Shown here: piece by piece, positions 37,555-52,923 of the stretch
How the letters are laid out: the number at the start of each line of letters is the position of its first letter
How positions within the stretch are numbered: the stretch's first letter is position 1
DNA from: Dasyornis broadbenti
Lineage: Eukaryota > Chordata > Aves > Passeriformes > Dasyornithidae
Assembly (NCBI GenBank): GCA_013397935.1
Contig: VZRN01004390.1
Span: forward strand, 381,706 to 445,705
Length of the DNA stretch: 64,000 nt
Reading direction: 5' to 3'
The notes under the pieces: generated by a model
The model's database searches: none
What the model saw: only the letters and a program-made list of their open reading frames with translations
What the model was told of the DNA's origin: nothing
Translations under genes and position numbers: made by a program

Positions 37555-40500
37555 TAAATTAGTAAGTGAAAAATTGCATTCAGGACAAGGAAAAATGCAT
37601 TTTTGCAACTGTAGGATCACACAGTTCTGAGTCATTGAGGAATCTCCATCCTCTTCTGCAAAAGCAGCCACATTAATATTTATATCTCATCATGTCTGAC
37701 ACCTAAAATTGTTTGATAATTCATGTCCCAAAGATCTACAGCTACAATATTTCACATGTCCTGTGACAATTGATACCTAGTTTTTCTGCTTAACTAAGAC
37801 AGGAAGAGAAAGCAAGTAGTGAACACCTTTCTGCAATGGTCAGATACTGAGTGATAATATCTCAGTGTGAGAGCAGTAGCTGATAGAAAGAGATTACCTT
37901 AGTTCACACTCTCACTAAGTCTGCATCAGTACACTCCATGTCACTATTGACCAGGTCAAGACGAACCTAAGTTGGTCAACATCACATACATTTTCAAAAG
38001 ATTCAGCTTCCTTTTTTTTAATGCAAGTATCCCTGAATGGCTTTATTGCATCATGAGCTCACAGAAATTCCGAAGCACTGCTACGTTTCTGTTAATGAAA
38101 TATTATCGTTGTGATTTTTGAAGCACTAACAAGTCACACACTTAAAGGTGCACACCTATACTGATTTTTACAGTCTTAGGAAATTGGATGGCTAAACAAA
38201 GGGAACTGATCACCAATCCAGCAAATTTTCTGAATTGAATTTTCACAGATTTCATAGTCCAAGTCCTATAACCAAGGAAAAAGATTCTGGATAGGATACA
38301 ATTTTTGTATACACTCACTGTCAACTCTCAATTAAACAAGTTTTAATTATCTTTACTGTAGCACATCATGACTCACAAATAGGTTTCAATTCATCCAAAA
38401 CCTCAGGAAAGCACTACAACCATATTCATGGAGCACCAAGATGTGTTTTCCTCGGTTCCAGTCAGCACTTGTGGAAGAATTTGGGCTGTGTCACAGACAT
38501 TGCCTTGTATTCTTCTTTCCTCTAAACTTAAAGGGCAATACTGAAGGGCCTACTTTACTTTTTCTATATTATCCACTCTTTTAATTTATTTATGGAGTTC
38601 CACAGCTCCACTTTCCTCAGCTAATCATAAAGTCACTGTATTAGATATTGGACAAAAAATCTGTTAAAACAAAAACCAATCCATAGGCTTTTTTCTTAAT
38701 TAATTAATTTCAAAAAAATAATTTCTTTATTCCTTTTCTTTAGTACTTAAGAAATCTTAACTCAGATTTAGTCCACAACCACTGGACAGTTTTTCCCATT
38801 TTCAGTGTGGTTGAATATTCCTTAGTTTCACAGATTTCACAAAAAGTGAGAGGTGAAGAGTACTTCTGAAAATAAAACATGCCACCTATATAGATACTGT
38901 TACTTGTGAAAACATGGGGGTGTGGAAGTGGTAATAGATTGCTTAAAGTATTTTAACTTTTTTGAATAAATTAAAGGTTCAAACCGTTTCTCTTCTACAT
39001 TTATGCTTTTCCTGGCGTCTTGTTTTTTTTTTTGTAAACGTGTGTTGAGATGTACTCTACATGAATAACATTCAATAAATTCAAGCTTAAATTACAGTGG
39101 CACCCATGAATGACTTCTCTTCAACTGTTAAAAATAGTTGGCAGCTGAAAATTCTGCATTCAAACAAGATGGTGAATGTTTACCATATTCATTCCACTGT
39201 CAACATTTTGGTGCACTTCAACTGGTATACAGGAGAAAGAGAAAAATCCAGCCCTATCCAACCTCTTCAGCCACTCAGTTTTACAATCTCTATCATACAA
39301 CTTGTCAGTTATCTTTAGGGTTTTTCTCCTAGGTTAAGGACAGATTTTTTTTTTGTACTTTAAAATATCCTGTTTTCCTTTCCTGAACATGACCCAGTTT
39401 TACAATATATGTTTTAAGACAGAGAATGAGAACTCTAATATTTGAAATTTGAGAGCACCAGATCTCATAAAGCGGAATAAAGTTTCTGGGTGTTATTTCT
39501 TCTCTAAAAGTTAACAGTTTGCTATTTTTGAAAGCTATTTTTTTCAACAAATATTTACATGGGACTATCTGTCAAGATTCAAAGTTGCCATTGGTAAAAG
39601 GAAATGGTCACCTTCATGTCACATATGAAGTGAAATTGTAGGAGGGTTTTGTGCACAGCTTCCTATTTATTTCTTCTAAGTTCACCTGCCTTTTTGCTAC
39701 TCAGTAAATGCTCTCTACAGCTCTTCACAGCACTTCTCCCCAGGTATCATGATATGATATTCATTGGCTGGAGCAGTATTCCTGAGCCTCAGAGAGGTCA
39801 GGTTGGATATCAGGATATGCATCCCCAGGAACAGCAAAATTGATTTTACAGTTAGTAATGAAGACTGACTACAACTTGCTTAACTGTTGGGATAAAGAGG
39901 GGAATGAAAGGCAAACAGCACAATGGAGGAGATTTCAAAAGTCATGAGGAAATGTGCTACTTTAGAACAGCTACCTCTCAACACCGCTCATTTCCTTTGT
40001 TTTACAGTGTGATTCAGTATAGGAATTGCTAATTATAGCAATCTTAAAACTGCAGAGCAGAAATGATGCCAAAAAAAAAGAGCTAGAACATTAATAGTTA
40101 CTACCTACATTTCCTTTTAATACAGTCTACATTTATTCATATTTTAACAAGTATCTGCCAAAATGACAAGCAACATTTCACAGTCTCAATTCTGACACAT
40201 CTGCATGTTAAAAACCAGTCAAATTTGGAGACAGTTTTTTATTTTCTGTATTTTTTTTTTGGAAAGCCATTTTTTCAGTGTATGGCTGATTGCATAACAT
40301 CTGCAAGATACTACATGCATGTTCAGTAACACTTGTGTGTCAAAATAGCTGTATAAACCACCAGAAGAAGCCACAAGTATCTCAGCTTTATCAAGGCTTT
40401 CTTGAACTCAAAGGGTGCTATTACAAAACAAAAGAAATACTCTTAAGTACTCTTCATTATGTAACCTGTCCCTTTTTATTGGCCTCAGTTTGGTCTGGCA

Positions 40501-43500
40501 AAACAAAGCCTTAGATGTCTAAGTACCTAAGAAGTGGTCTGCTTAATCCACTGGAAAGTATTTCTGTCATTCAATTCACTTTTGCAAGTGTTTTATGCAG
40601 TTATATTACACTACTGAGGAAAAAAATAAGCCGTATTCTTTTGAAAGTTCAGAGTCTAATTGAAAGGTGGTTCATTAGCCAAATGGATTTTTGTCACATG
40701 AAATTTTTCACTGGCTTGCTAATGAACCAGATATTGCAATAGCAACAACCAACAACTACTTGCAATACAACAACCTCAAGGCAATCCAACTACCTCAAGG
40801 CTGCCAGTATTATTACATTTATTTTAAATACAGAATTACAACTTAGTGAGTGTTGACCATCTAGCATATAATTTTGTTTTGGAAAGTATTCCTATTTAAA
40901 TAAATTGTAAGCATATGCTCTCTGTCTTGCTTGGAATTAAGCCTGCCTTCAGTGCTGTTCTTGAAAAGGGTGGTTCTCTCTTTCAAGGCACACTGATAAC
41001 ACACGCCATCCTGAAGCGCACCACTATAGAATGTGACAGCAAAATGCCATTGGCCATATTTCTGATTCATATGAAAGATACACTTCCTATTTTAAAATTC
41101 TTTCATCTTCAACATGTAGATGCCAAAGGGACCAAATGAATAGCATAACCTCCTTTTATTTCTGTGCTTATAGTTCTGTTGTAGCAGTAAACCTGTTATG
41201 CAAATTCTGCACACTGACCAAAGACCTCTAAGATTTGTCCTCCTGAACCCTATACTTGTGTCACCAAGATGTACAATTAGTTTCACTTCATCAATTTTCC
41301 TACTAGGATTTAAAAAAAGGGGATGTTATACCTGTGGACTGAGGATCATAAAATCATTTTCCAGAAAATTCCAACACAGTCTGTTAAGTTTGTGGTTAAA
41401 AGTCAAATGAAGTGCCTTATTGCACTGACACAAAGACAATGACTGAATTACATCGAAGTAGAAATGTAATACAGAAATACAGGTAGTTCCCAGGAGAAAA
41501 TATACAGAATTAAATACAGTTAAATTTTTAGAACAATGAACAAAGACAGTCTACAAAGCAGCAAAATGTACAATGAGAGTCTAGACCAAAATTCAAATGC
41601 ATTTTTAAAAACAAAAATTTCTGAAGGAAAACATCCAATTTTTAATTATTTGACAAGATGGAGTTAACAACACTGCTGCAATAAAAAGCTGAAACATCAT
41701 TTACAATGCAATTATTTGGAATCAGTTGCCTAAATGAATGTTAGATGCCAAAATTAATTTACCCCGACCCACAAAGGTGTGGATCATTCCAGGTCAGATT
41801 TGCCAGCTCTGTGTCTGTGCCTCAGACACCCTAGGGCACCTAAAACTGTGCTTTTTCCGCTCTGCACAATTTTGCATCCATTCCAAAGATCTTGTGCAAT
41901 AAGGAGGTAACATTCAGCATTTCTTCCTTTCATTTGTGAAATGATCTTACAGGTAATTGCCCAGCATATTGAAAAGGATGGTAGAGATAATTTTGTGTGA
42001 ACAAGCAAAGTATGAGCTTGTTTCAAAAGGCCACAGATAGGAAAGTGTAAGTAAGACGAAGGAGAAAAGTAATGGAAATAAAGAAGACATGCTGAAGGGG
42101 TTGTGGGAATGCTTTAAAGATGACTGCTGAGTAAGAAAGCAAAGCAGCATGCTACTATACATCACCAAGAGGATGGGTGGAAATATTTCAGTGACTATAC
42201 AAAGTCATGACTATTTAAATATTAGTATCATTAGATGTTGTTTTTAGCAGCCAAAGCTGCTAAAGCAGACCTGAATTCCAAGAAACCTTTCATTTGTTCT
42301 GCTGTAACACCCAGCCGTCATCTCCATTTGCACATTTAACATCAATTTCAATGAATTACACATATGAGAATTCAACCCTCTGATGACAGAGCTGCAACTT
42401 ACTTTACAAAGTTAATTGAACCTGCTTTTATGCTCTGCCTCACTGACCATCCACATTATTAATGCCTCAAGCCCAGGCTATGTCACAGCCTCGCTTGTAG
42501 CCTGAAATCCCCTTTGAGCCTACAGTCACACCTAACCCACACGAGGAAAACTTCAGGTCCTTGCTCTGTGCCATGAGAGTGGAATGACTGTAACTCACTG
42601 GTGTGAGAGAAGCTGTGGAACACCAGCCATGCCACAGGGATTTTGATAGATGGATGAAGCCTGTGCAGACATATCTTCACAACTGCAACTCCGCAAGAAT
42701 TGTTCAAGCTCAGGCTTCTCTTTGAACTGCATGAGGATCCATCCAGTGAGTCTCACAGACCAAACTGGAAAAGCAGTGAGTGGCTAGTGTGGACCTAGAC
42801 ATGCCACACAAACACACCCTATGTGACTCCTCTCATACAAAGAATCTGCATTACTGTAAGGGAAATATAATTACACAGAGAGGAAAAAAGTAGGACTAGA
42901 AAGTCAATTTGTATGGTTAGAAACACCATGGAAGACAGGGGGAAAGGATTCTCACCTATTTATGTTACTTTACAAAACACCCCAAATCAACAAACCCAGA
43001 CTTCTGCCTGTTTTGGATAAAAAACATCTCACTTTGGAGGTGTTACAAAAAGAAGTGTTCCCACTGTACTTAGCTCTTTAGCAAAAGAGAGATCTGTCGC
43101 AAAGTTCGTGTCACTCTGGCAATCTGAAATAGCTTTAAACTACAGCTCATTTTCTGCTAACCTTTGAATAAAGCCTTTAAATTCAAAGTTCTTACAGGTA
43201 ACCAAAATCTGAATAGAATGGAAACAAACCTTTTGTTTAGGTTGCAAGGTGAAATAGTTTAAATGTTATCCGACCAGTTTGATGAAAAGGACTTGACAAA
43301 CATTCAATGCCTGATGAGATGAAAAACAGGGCCCTTTCGACTAATTAGGTATGGCCTCTTTTACTAATCCACAAACTGGAGAAAAATTCTCAAGATGGAT
43401 TAAGACTGACAAACTAAGCAACAAAATTAGGATTTTTTTTTGCAGTAATATAAGAAAAACATTAAAATGGAACACTGCCATTCCTACTAAAGATGACAAG

Positions 43501-46500
43501 ATAGAAAACTGAAGGCTGAAAAGAAGAGATTCTTGAAAAGAGTGAAAAGCTGAAAAAGTATGTCCTAACATTCTTCTTCCCATCTTTGGATGACAAACAT
43601 CTTTCGCTTTTGCTTAACTAAGTATAACTTGCATAAATAAGTATAAAAGTGGAATACAAATTGATAACAAGAAAAAAAAGATGCAAACAATTCCTGGGAA
43701 TTTATATCGTGCTATTTACCTTACTTACAATACTTAAAACTATGGTTTCATTATTTGTCAGATTTAAAGAATAATCTGTTGTAGTAAACAAATATAAAAA
43801 TTATTAGGTCCATAGCCCATGAAAGAAGCGTATGAGAGGAAGTTAGGGTACAAAGCATTATAAAGAAGTACTTAGATTTTGTATAAGACTATTGTTTTTG
43901 CCTATGCCAAAAGATGTATTACTATCTTCTGTTCTTGGTATATTAGTTGGAGTTTATTATTCAGCTAGAAAATAATTTCCAGAAGGCTGCTACTTATGGA
44001 AAAAAATTGTTTGTTTGGAGTTTTCTTTGTTTTTAATTTTATTTCTATTAAAGCTGGCGTTTTCCAAAAAGAAAAAAAAAAAAAATCTGACTGGCATGAA
44101 TTAGTATAACTATCAAATACATGTTCAAGTTCAAACTGTAATGTCTACAGAAAAATGTATACATACCTGTATATAAATTATATTACATTATATTATGTTA
44201 TATATAATTGTACTTATATTTTAATATAAATTTATTTTAAAACATATTCTCTCCAAAACTGAGTAGTTTTTATTTTAATAACTTTTTCAATGTCTTTTTC
44301 ATACTTGACTACTTTAATTCCTTAAGACAAAACAAATTTCACTTCAAAAAATCAGAAACTAGTAAACATATGTTCAAGTTTACAGTACATTGGTAACCAC
44401 ATTACTGAGAAGAATTTATACTCTAGAAGAAACTTAGAGAAGATAACCTCTAAATTTGAGTTATTGTGAGTTCAAATGGCTAAATCCCAGCTGCTTTACA
44501 GGTCATACACATATGTCTTACACAAAATTAACACAGAAAAAAACCCCCAAAACTTCTACTTTCTCCACCAAACTTAACAAAGATTTAGATTTCACTTCTA
44601 TAACAATAACTATCAGACTCAAGTATATGTCAATGGAACATTAGTTGAGGCACTACAAAGCCACTGACTTCCATGCTGCATAAAATAAAAGAAGCAATTT
44701 TTTGAGTAATTACCCCAAAGGTCGTGGCATGACTGGTGCTGACTAATGCTCCTAACTTACCACAATATGCTTACGAAAATTCTGCAGCTTTTAAATATAC
44801 CTGCCTTAGCAGCTGTAGTGTTCAGTTTCTCCCAACATGGAAATCAAGCTATTTTTTATAAATACACTGACAACATGAATCAGATACCTTATACAAATTA
44901 TGTATATGAGGTAACTATGATTAACATCTTAGGTCACACAGCGCACCTGGTATTTTGCAGATAATAACAATTAAAGCTGCTGGGAGCAGGTTGGGAATTG
45001 AGGGTGTGTCCTCCAGCTGGCAGGGCCTCCCAGGGCTACTAGCCTAGCTTCTGAAAAATGTTAAGTGTTAGGGGGTAAAGGGATGGGAAAACCCGGTTGC
45101 TTTTCTGCAACTTATGGCTCAAAAATAAATTAATGGACTCTTAGAAGTAATAACATTTTGTCGGCCAACTCCCCCTGTACTACAGTTTTGTTAGTTTTAC
45201 TTATGTTTCTGTAATAGAAACACTGAGGTTTAGAGAACAAGAATCAATTTACTTCATTTTGAACACATAAGGAGAATTATTTTCTATTCATAAATATTTG
45301 GTGGTTTTGGTGACTTAGGAGGTACAGATTTACAGGGGTAACAATCAATAAACAGTTCTACTCATGAGATAGACATGCAAATACTGAAATGATTGAAAAT
45401 GTTATCGAGTTTTATACTCAGAATACCTCTTCCCATCAAGTCAGATTTTTTTAGAACATATTTTCCCTCTTAATTTTCCAACATACTCAAGAGAAATTAG
45501 AGCACAGTTGGTAATCTGTGAGCTAAGCCATCAGTTAAGCCCTTAATCATGGCAGTTTTGAACCATCCAAGTCAAAAATCAATAAATTGTGTATTGATAG
45601 CAAAGAAATGCTAAGTGATTGCTTAGGACAATTTCAGAGAGACTCATTTTATTCAGAATGCAAAAACGTCCCATATGCCCCTTCACTGTAAAAGCAAACC
45701 TTTTAAGAAAAAAATATAACACTCTCCATGCTAACACTTTCAAAATGTAAATGTGAAAAGAAATAAGGAGAAAATTACAAAGCATTGAAATCTTTATTAC
45801 ACGGGACACTGCAAGTGGCACTATACAGAGACTGTCACTCAAGTGAGGGACTGTGAATTATTTCTATTTCCCTCTTTTCTCACCTCTTCTTGTGGTAAAG
45901 ACTAACGTCACACAGACTTTAAAATTCCTCATGTAAAACGCATCCAACAGCTCTCAACATTTCACCTCTATTTTCTCTATCCTATTTTTACCTTGCTGAT
46001 CCCAGCAACAAAATTCACAAGCTTAAAGAGATCTTTGAACATAGTTTAGAAATCATAAAGACTTGGAGCAATTGAAAAGTTACCATAATCTACATGCAAG
46101 GGTATTCATAATCTAAGCCTGAAGAAAAACTATTCTGACACACAATTAAATAAATCATTAAACCACTAGGTGCAGTCTTTTAATGGTATGACTCATAAAT
46201 AATATTCACTACTTACAGGTATTATTTAAATGTATTATAGATTTATGTCACATCTAAATCATGAAATAAAATTCAAAATTATATACTAGTATGGGATAAC
46301 ACAAACACAAATTGCACGTTTATTCATTTTCAGTATTTTAAAGTATATTTTCAGAAGGGAATATGTAGAATTTTTCACCACTTTTCAGGTTGGATTTGGT
46401 GCTATGTCACTTTTTCAGAGACAAAATTTCAAAGAGTAGCTACTAGAGATTTTAAAAATTCCTAAATACATTATTAAATCATACTTACAGAGATAAATAC

Positions 46501-47454
46501 TTGAATCTGATCTCAGTTTATGTATAAACCTGATCCATCAAGAAAAATTTCAGCTGAGCCATTTCTATCAACTTGTTTTAAGTGGCCAAGAGAATACATA
46601 AAAATTTAAGAAACTACAACTATCAGATTATCCCAGTATTTTACTTCAAGAAATTCTTTTTATACTGATGAGAAAAGAATCCATTTCATTACAGTAAGTC
46701 TCTTAAACTGAGTGTACAAACTGTAAACCAGAAGGAATGTTTTGGTCTTTTGTCCCCCCATGAAACAGAAAATTGTGAATCTATGACCTGTATAAAACAT
46801 TAAGCTGTCTCTGGTTTTCCATTCCAATTTAATTCACTTGGTTTCCCCTCACTGATTGCCTTTGACTGAAGAGTCACATGTTACAAAGAGAGAAGAAAAT
46901 ATAACTGTTGCTTAAGTGTGTCATGCTGAGAAGTCATTCAACTAAAACAGGAGCTATTTGTTCACAGAATCTATCAAGACCAGTCTTCAGAGGGTCTTTT
47001 TAACTCAGAGACCGTATCTTGAACTTACAGTCCTGCCTACGTTCATTTCAAACTGCCATAAGTCTGTATTTCAGTACAGCATTTCCTTATATTGTTTTCA
47101 CTTGTATGAAAAAATTTTGGCTTCGCTGGGATGAAGTATTAATGATCTTTTATCACTACCATATTATCATAAGACTCAATAGAGAATACAGGAGGATGTC
47201 CTTGAACACAATCATAATACACTGTATGATGAGTAACTGCATTGAATGTAACAGGAAAACAAAGATCCCATAAACAGCTTTATAGTCACTGTAATTCTAG
47301 TTGGACATACAATTAGCAAACTTTGCAAGATTACATATCTAGAAAGAACATGCAAACCTAACGAAAAAATTTAGATACAGCCTGCAACTGTATACAGAAG
47401 CAGCAACAGAACTCCTTATCAAAGAGGATATCTTTCCTACAAACTTAAATGACA

Positions 47455-47503
47455 GTATATATATACACTACATATTATATATATACACACACATATATAT
47501 AAA
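47455..47503. repeat. TA/CA compound microsatellite
   Basis: GTATATATATACAC, ATTATATATATACACACACA and TATATATAAA occur in succession. Confidence 0.9.
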
Positions 47504-47689
47504 TCTGGAAAGATCTTCAGAAATTAACTCAATTTTAGCCACACTGAGTCTGTAGGCAACGCAATTCCCATAGGATGTTAGAGACACATTGGGCAAAAAG
47601 AGGCAAGTTTAGAATAGAAATTAATGGTATTTGTAACACTGAGATGGTAAACTGAAAATGTGCATAATTCCACCCGAATGAAAGAAAAC

Positions 47690-47893
47690 ACTCTTTCACT
47701 GTGGGAGTGACCAAGCACTAGCTCAGGTTGCCTAGTCAGGTTGTTCAGTCATCATTCTTGGAGAAATCAAAAAACCCTACTGCACATAGGCCCAGGCAAT
47801 TTGTTCTAGGTGACCCTGCCCTGAGCAGACAGTTGGACTAGATGATCTCAAGTGGTCCTTTCAGCCTAAATGATTCTGAGATTCTATGATTAA
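47690..47893 (+). mobile_element. CR1 LINE 3' end fragment
   Basis: A diverged CR1 tail with GGTTGTTCAGTCATCATTCT, GTTGGACTAGATGATCTCAA and the terminus GATTCTATGATT. Confidence 0.82.
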
Positions 47894-50800
47894 TTCTCTC
47901 TTCTTTTTTATTTTAATTCTTTTCTTACACCACTCCCTTAATTCCTAAATCCTTTATAGGATCTTCAAAGAACATTTATTCTGAATAAGATGGGTTTTGT
48001 GAAGCAACACACTCATGTATATTACTTTCATGTGAATTACCTGTGAGAAACAATGCATCATGTTTCCATGTGATCCATATGCAAACTTACTTCATGAAGT
48101 GCATACTTACTGTGGACAGAACGCTATAGTGCTTTTAAAATGCTAATTAGCAATTCTCTGAACCACTTCAATTACAGAAGATATTTATAAACCTTTCCCT
48201 TCCCTATAAAAGGAACATCAAAAACAATATAATATAATCTGTCTCCTGTTGTAAGAGCCTTCAAACAGAGTTTTGTTTATACAAAACTTCATTTTCCAAA
48301 CCCATGGTTCAGGAACACATCATAATGTCTTATTATTGAATTCCTCCTAACTGACTCTATTCATCCCTTTTCAGCTTAAAGAGTTAGTTAAGTTAGGAAA
48401 AGGCAAAATAATATTCAAATAGTACCTTGATACTAATTTTTTTTGCCACCTTCATAAAATATCTGGGGTGAAATGTTGCCTGTATGCCATTTTTCAATTA
48501 CAAGTCTTCTGGCACTGGCACTGTGATAGAGTCATTATTTTGTCGTTAATGATAATACAACCAACTAAATTCAAACTAAGGCTTCTCACATACTGCTTTA
48601 ATGCTGGAACTTTAAACAGACATGTAGAACTACAGACTATATAACTGCTGTACTTGTGGAATCAGAGTGTTCTTGTTCACATGGAAGTAAGCTATGTTTA
48701 CACTGCAAACAAATGAATACAAGAAAACTGGGATAACCCAGTTTTAGCAGTCAGTTGAAAAACCTAAGGAGTAGCGAACCTCTTAGAGTACAGATATGAA
48801 CACTGCTCCTCCAGCCACCAGTGGGTGAATTCTCAAACAGAAAGTATCATTTTGTACTTTTCACTCCCTTCAAAACCTTTGAGGACTAAGATATGATCTT
48901 ACAGCAATTTAAGAATAATATTTATTCAAGGGTTTATCTATACAGTAAACAGTCCTTTATAGGTTAAAGTACTTTTATGTTTTAAGACTGCAAAATTGAT
49001 CTGGCAGAGATAGCCATTAGCAATTGGCATGTTTCCAAATGGCAGTCCGTAATTTTTGACAACCACACAAAACAACCAGAATGTTCGTTTTTCAATTCTT
49101 TCTAATGGAAAATGAACAGCTGCTATAAAATTCTCATTGGCAGAAACAAGCAAACACAACATTCTCCATCTAATAATCAGCAGGAACAGGTGCATCTACA
49201 ATTACATCCAGAATCCATTGCAAAGAACTCTTGGGTACACATCTTTATCTAGTCAATTAAAGAAAATTATTTGAGAAATAATCTTAAAAACCTATATTCA
49301 CCAACCTTTTCCAGCAGTTAAGATACCTTTCCTACAAAACAATAAGTATAATTTTGAAGACTTTAAAACCAAAACTCTACCTCTCTTTTCTTTTTCTTCC
49401 TCCCTTCTCTTCTCTGCATCTCCACAATTTCATGATACTGCACATTGATTTCATGGATCATCAGCAAGTCGGATAGATTTATATCCATAATATACATTCT
49501 AATGGTTGCAGTTTCTTTTGAAGAATTTCCCACCAAAACAAAAAAACCGATTTTCCACTTGTTTTATGATACTCCGTGATTGTTCTCTCATGTACTCCGT
49601 AAATGTTAACACTCTCTACTCAGTCTTGGAGTTCCCCTTTCTCAATTTTCCCCCATCTCGTGTTCTTTCTGCTTCACAATTAATAGCATCCACTCAAAAT
49701 ATCAGAGTCTCTTCATATCTTCATCCAGCTTGATTCACCTCATTTCCCACTCCTAACAACTTTTGTTTTAGCCAGTTCTAGCCAGCCTTCTGGTTTCCAG
49801 TTTCTGGATGCAACTGAGATTTTTGGGAATCAAATGATTCCCTGCAGCAGGGTTGGACTTACTCACATGTCCTTTCTGCCACATTTCCATGTCCTCCCTC
49901 ATCCTAGCTGTGGCTTTCATCAGACCACTATGAACTTTTCAGCTCACTAAACCAGCCAAAGCTACTCACCCCACTCCTTGCTGGCTCAGTTTTCAAGTTG
50001 CTTAGTGAGTTGACTCAAATTACCAAAGAGCAAGAAAAACACCGAAGTTGTTCCAGAGAACGGGAGGAAAAGTGAAGAGAGGGGCCTTCTCTGGAAGACG
50101 AAAGAGAGTAAGAAGAGAATGGGCCTGTCCTTTTCAATCCCGTAAGTCTCAGTCACTTTACCTGACACAAACCTTAATTATTCATTTCATTCCAAGTCTA
50201 TTTTAGTTTCTCCACAGTCCTACTAACATTGAATTTCTGTGTTTTCTGGCTATCTTCTTCCTTTATAACTACCAGAAACCAGAAAAGGAGCATTATTCAT
50301 TGGCTGGGGATAGAGTAACATCATCCTTCTCATTTGTTCCTTTTCTTGCTTTCACCATTCCCCCTTGGCATATTTTTATTCTTTTTTTCCACATTAGGAG
50401 TCAAATGTGTAACAGAAAATGTGGTGAATGACCCTTCCCAGTCTCATCCCAACTCAAAGCACAGTCACCAGTCATTTTCCTGGAGGCTATGTCATAACCA
50501 GTAATTTTTAAGTTTCCTGCTCTGAATCAAATTCACTTTAAAAATAATACTAATCATCTTCTTCTTACAGATAATACTTAGTAAAATAGCGTATTGGTGT
50601 CATTCAGTACTAATTTAATACAATAGCTCTGAAAATTTTTCCCTTTTTTTTTCTACTGCTGTGACCAACTTGAGAGAGAAGTAGGAACAGGAACTAAAAA
50701 GTCTCAGAAAATCTTTCCCTGAGACAGATATTCAGGTCCATTGAAGATCTTTTCAAAAGCAAGCTTGGCTTCTTCAGGACTACAAAAATGTGATTTACTT

Positions 50801-52351
50801 TATGTTAGAATAGAAAGAATTTTGTACAGAAATACGGGAAGTATGTTTCTGAGGATTTAATGAATTTCAGTCTATGAGAAATTTTAGTGTTGGTACTTCT
50901 GCTTTTGCTGCTTGTAACTGAGCAGCTTATTATTGGAAAGACTTACGTTATGCTAAAGCTTTTTCTTAGAATTTTGATAATTCAAATGGAACTACTACAC
51001 GTGAATATAGGAATTTTAATTTCCAGTCCAACCTACAGAGAAAATTGCTAAATAATTATTGTTGAACTATAAATTATTTCCAGTTAACTATTAACTTACT
51101 ACAATGAAAACTATGGCCTATTCCCACAGCCAATAGTTGCATTCCAAAAAGAAGATCCAGAAAACTCTACTTTCAAATTAACTACTAATAGAACTTCGTG
51201 CAATGAAACTCTGAGATACCTGCCATAAATAAGTTATGTATCTATAAAGAAACTGAATTTGAGAAAAAGTGGAAGTACAGAAGTAAGGGCACTCTGCCTT
51301 AGCTGCTTCATTTTTGACTGCAGGAATATTCTCCAATTATTGAGAAAGAGTGTGAAAAATCATAATTACAAACAATAAGACAATTAAAATTATGTGTAGA
51401 GCTGTATGATGAGTCCAATTTGTAATTTAAACTAATAAATTAGAATATTTAACTAATTCATGAAATTTTCCAAATACAAAATACCTGTCCAACTGCTGGC
51501 CCAAATATCTGTTCCACAGGTAACAAAAGGCTCCAGAAGTTTTTCAGGAAAAAGTAGTGCATACCATGACAGCAACAGAACTTTGAAAAGCCATTCAAAA
51601 GACCATGATTTTTGCCATGAAGCAAATCCTTCAATCAACCTGACTGATAAAAAGGTGACCAAAATTCTGCATAACTCTTACTCATTGTAGATATTTACAC
51701 AATTTAGTAACATGCTGGAACTGAAAGAGAACATTTCACAATAACACCCCATTGAAGACAAATCTGAACTATAGCCTTGAATGCTGCTCTTCAGACATGG
51801 GAGGAATCTGATAAGAATCAAACCAGGAGTGCAAGTTTGTAACTGTGAATCTTAATATCACTTACATTAACTAAAATTGGAGATACATCATTTGTCTCAC
51901 TTAACTATAGTCAGTTAGTTATTATTCATATATATTTACAGAAGAGTGCTATTCCAAATGCTCTGTCAATATGAATGATTCCACCCCTGCTTCAGATGAA
52001 AATGGAAAGTCATATTATCCCAGATCCAGGGACATACCTAGAGTATTATATATGCCAGTAAAATACGGAATTTTTCCTTAAAGTCATAGATTTTCTGACA
52101 CACCAGTAATAATGCTGGCATGCAATCATACTTGAAAATGAAAAAAAAAAACAAACCACCAAAAAAACTTGTGATATTTTCTGTATGTATTAATGTTGTC
52201 AGGTAATCACAAACAAGAACTAAAATTGGGCTTGTCCGCTTTTCTTCTTGTCACAAAGAAAATAGAGTAATATTAAAATACTTAATAGCCAGGATTTTCA
52301 GCCAAGAGATGCCATTAGTATGTATGTATGTTGTTTTGTTTCTTGTAAAAC

Positions 52352-52923
52352 CATTGTGGGTTAACCCCAGCAGGCAGACAAGCACCACACAGTGGCTTAT
52401 TCCCTCCCTCCCCCATTCCCCCAAGTGGCATGGGGGAAAAGGCATGGAAAAACCCCAACAACTGGGGATCAAGATAACAAACAAAAAATTTGTTTAATAA
52501 GCAAAAGGTAAATGGAAAAAGAGGAAAGAAAACACGAAACAAGTGATGCTACAGCAATCACTCACCGCCTCCCATGGGTAGACCAGTGCCTTGCTATGTC
52601 CCAAGCAAAAGATGGCTAACCCCTCCAAAGCCCCCTCTTTCTGCTTTTATTCCTGAGCATGACGTTATATGGCAGGGAATTTCTCTTTAGTTAGTCTGGG
52701 TCATCTGTCTGGTTGTGTCCCCTCCCAGCCTATTGTGCAGCCCCTGGTCTATTCACTGGGGGGATGCAGAGTGAGAAACAGAGAAGGGATTGATGCTGTG
52801 CAAACACTGCTCAGCACAAGCTAGAACATCCCTGTGTTATTGAGACCGTTTTCATCACAAATCCAAAATACTGCCCCATACAAGCTACTATAAAGAAAAT
52901 TAACTCTCTCCTTTGCAAAGACA
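52352..52923 (-). mobile_element. Solo LTR of an avian endogenous retrovirus
   Basis: On the minus strand this runs from TGTCTTTGC at 52923, through GAGTTAATTTTCTTTATAGT, CCAAAATACTGC-type and GGCTGGGAGGGGACACAACC motifs, to GCTGGGGTTAACCCACAATG. The order and words match a very common avian ERV LTR that I recognise. A TATA-like AATAAAAG lies at ~52644-52651 and an ATTAAA signal at 52493-52498, both on the minus strand. GTAAAA is found on each side (52345-52350 and 52924-52929), consistent with a 6-bp target duplication. The left terminus is one base off and has lost the expected TG. No gag, pol or env sequence is adjacent. Confidence 0.85.
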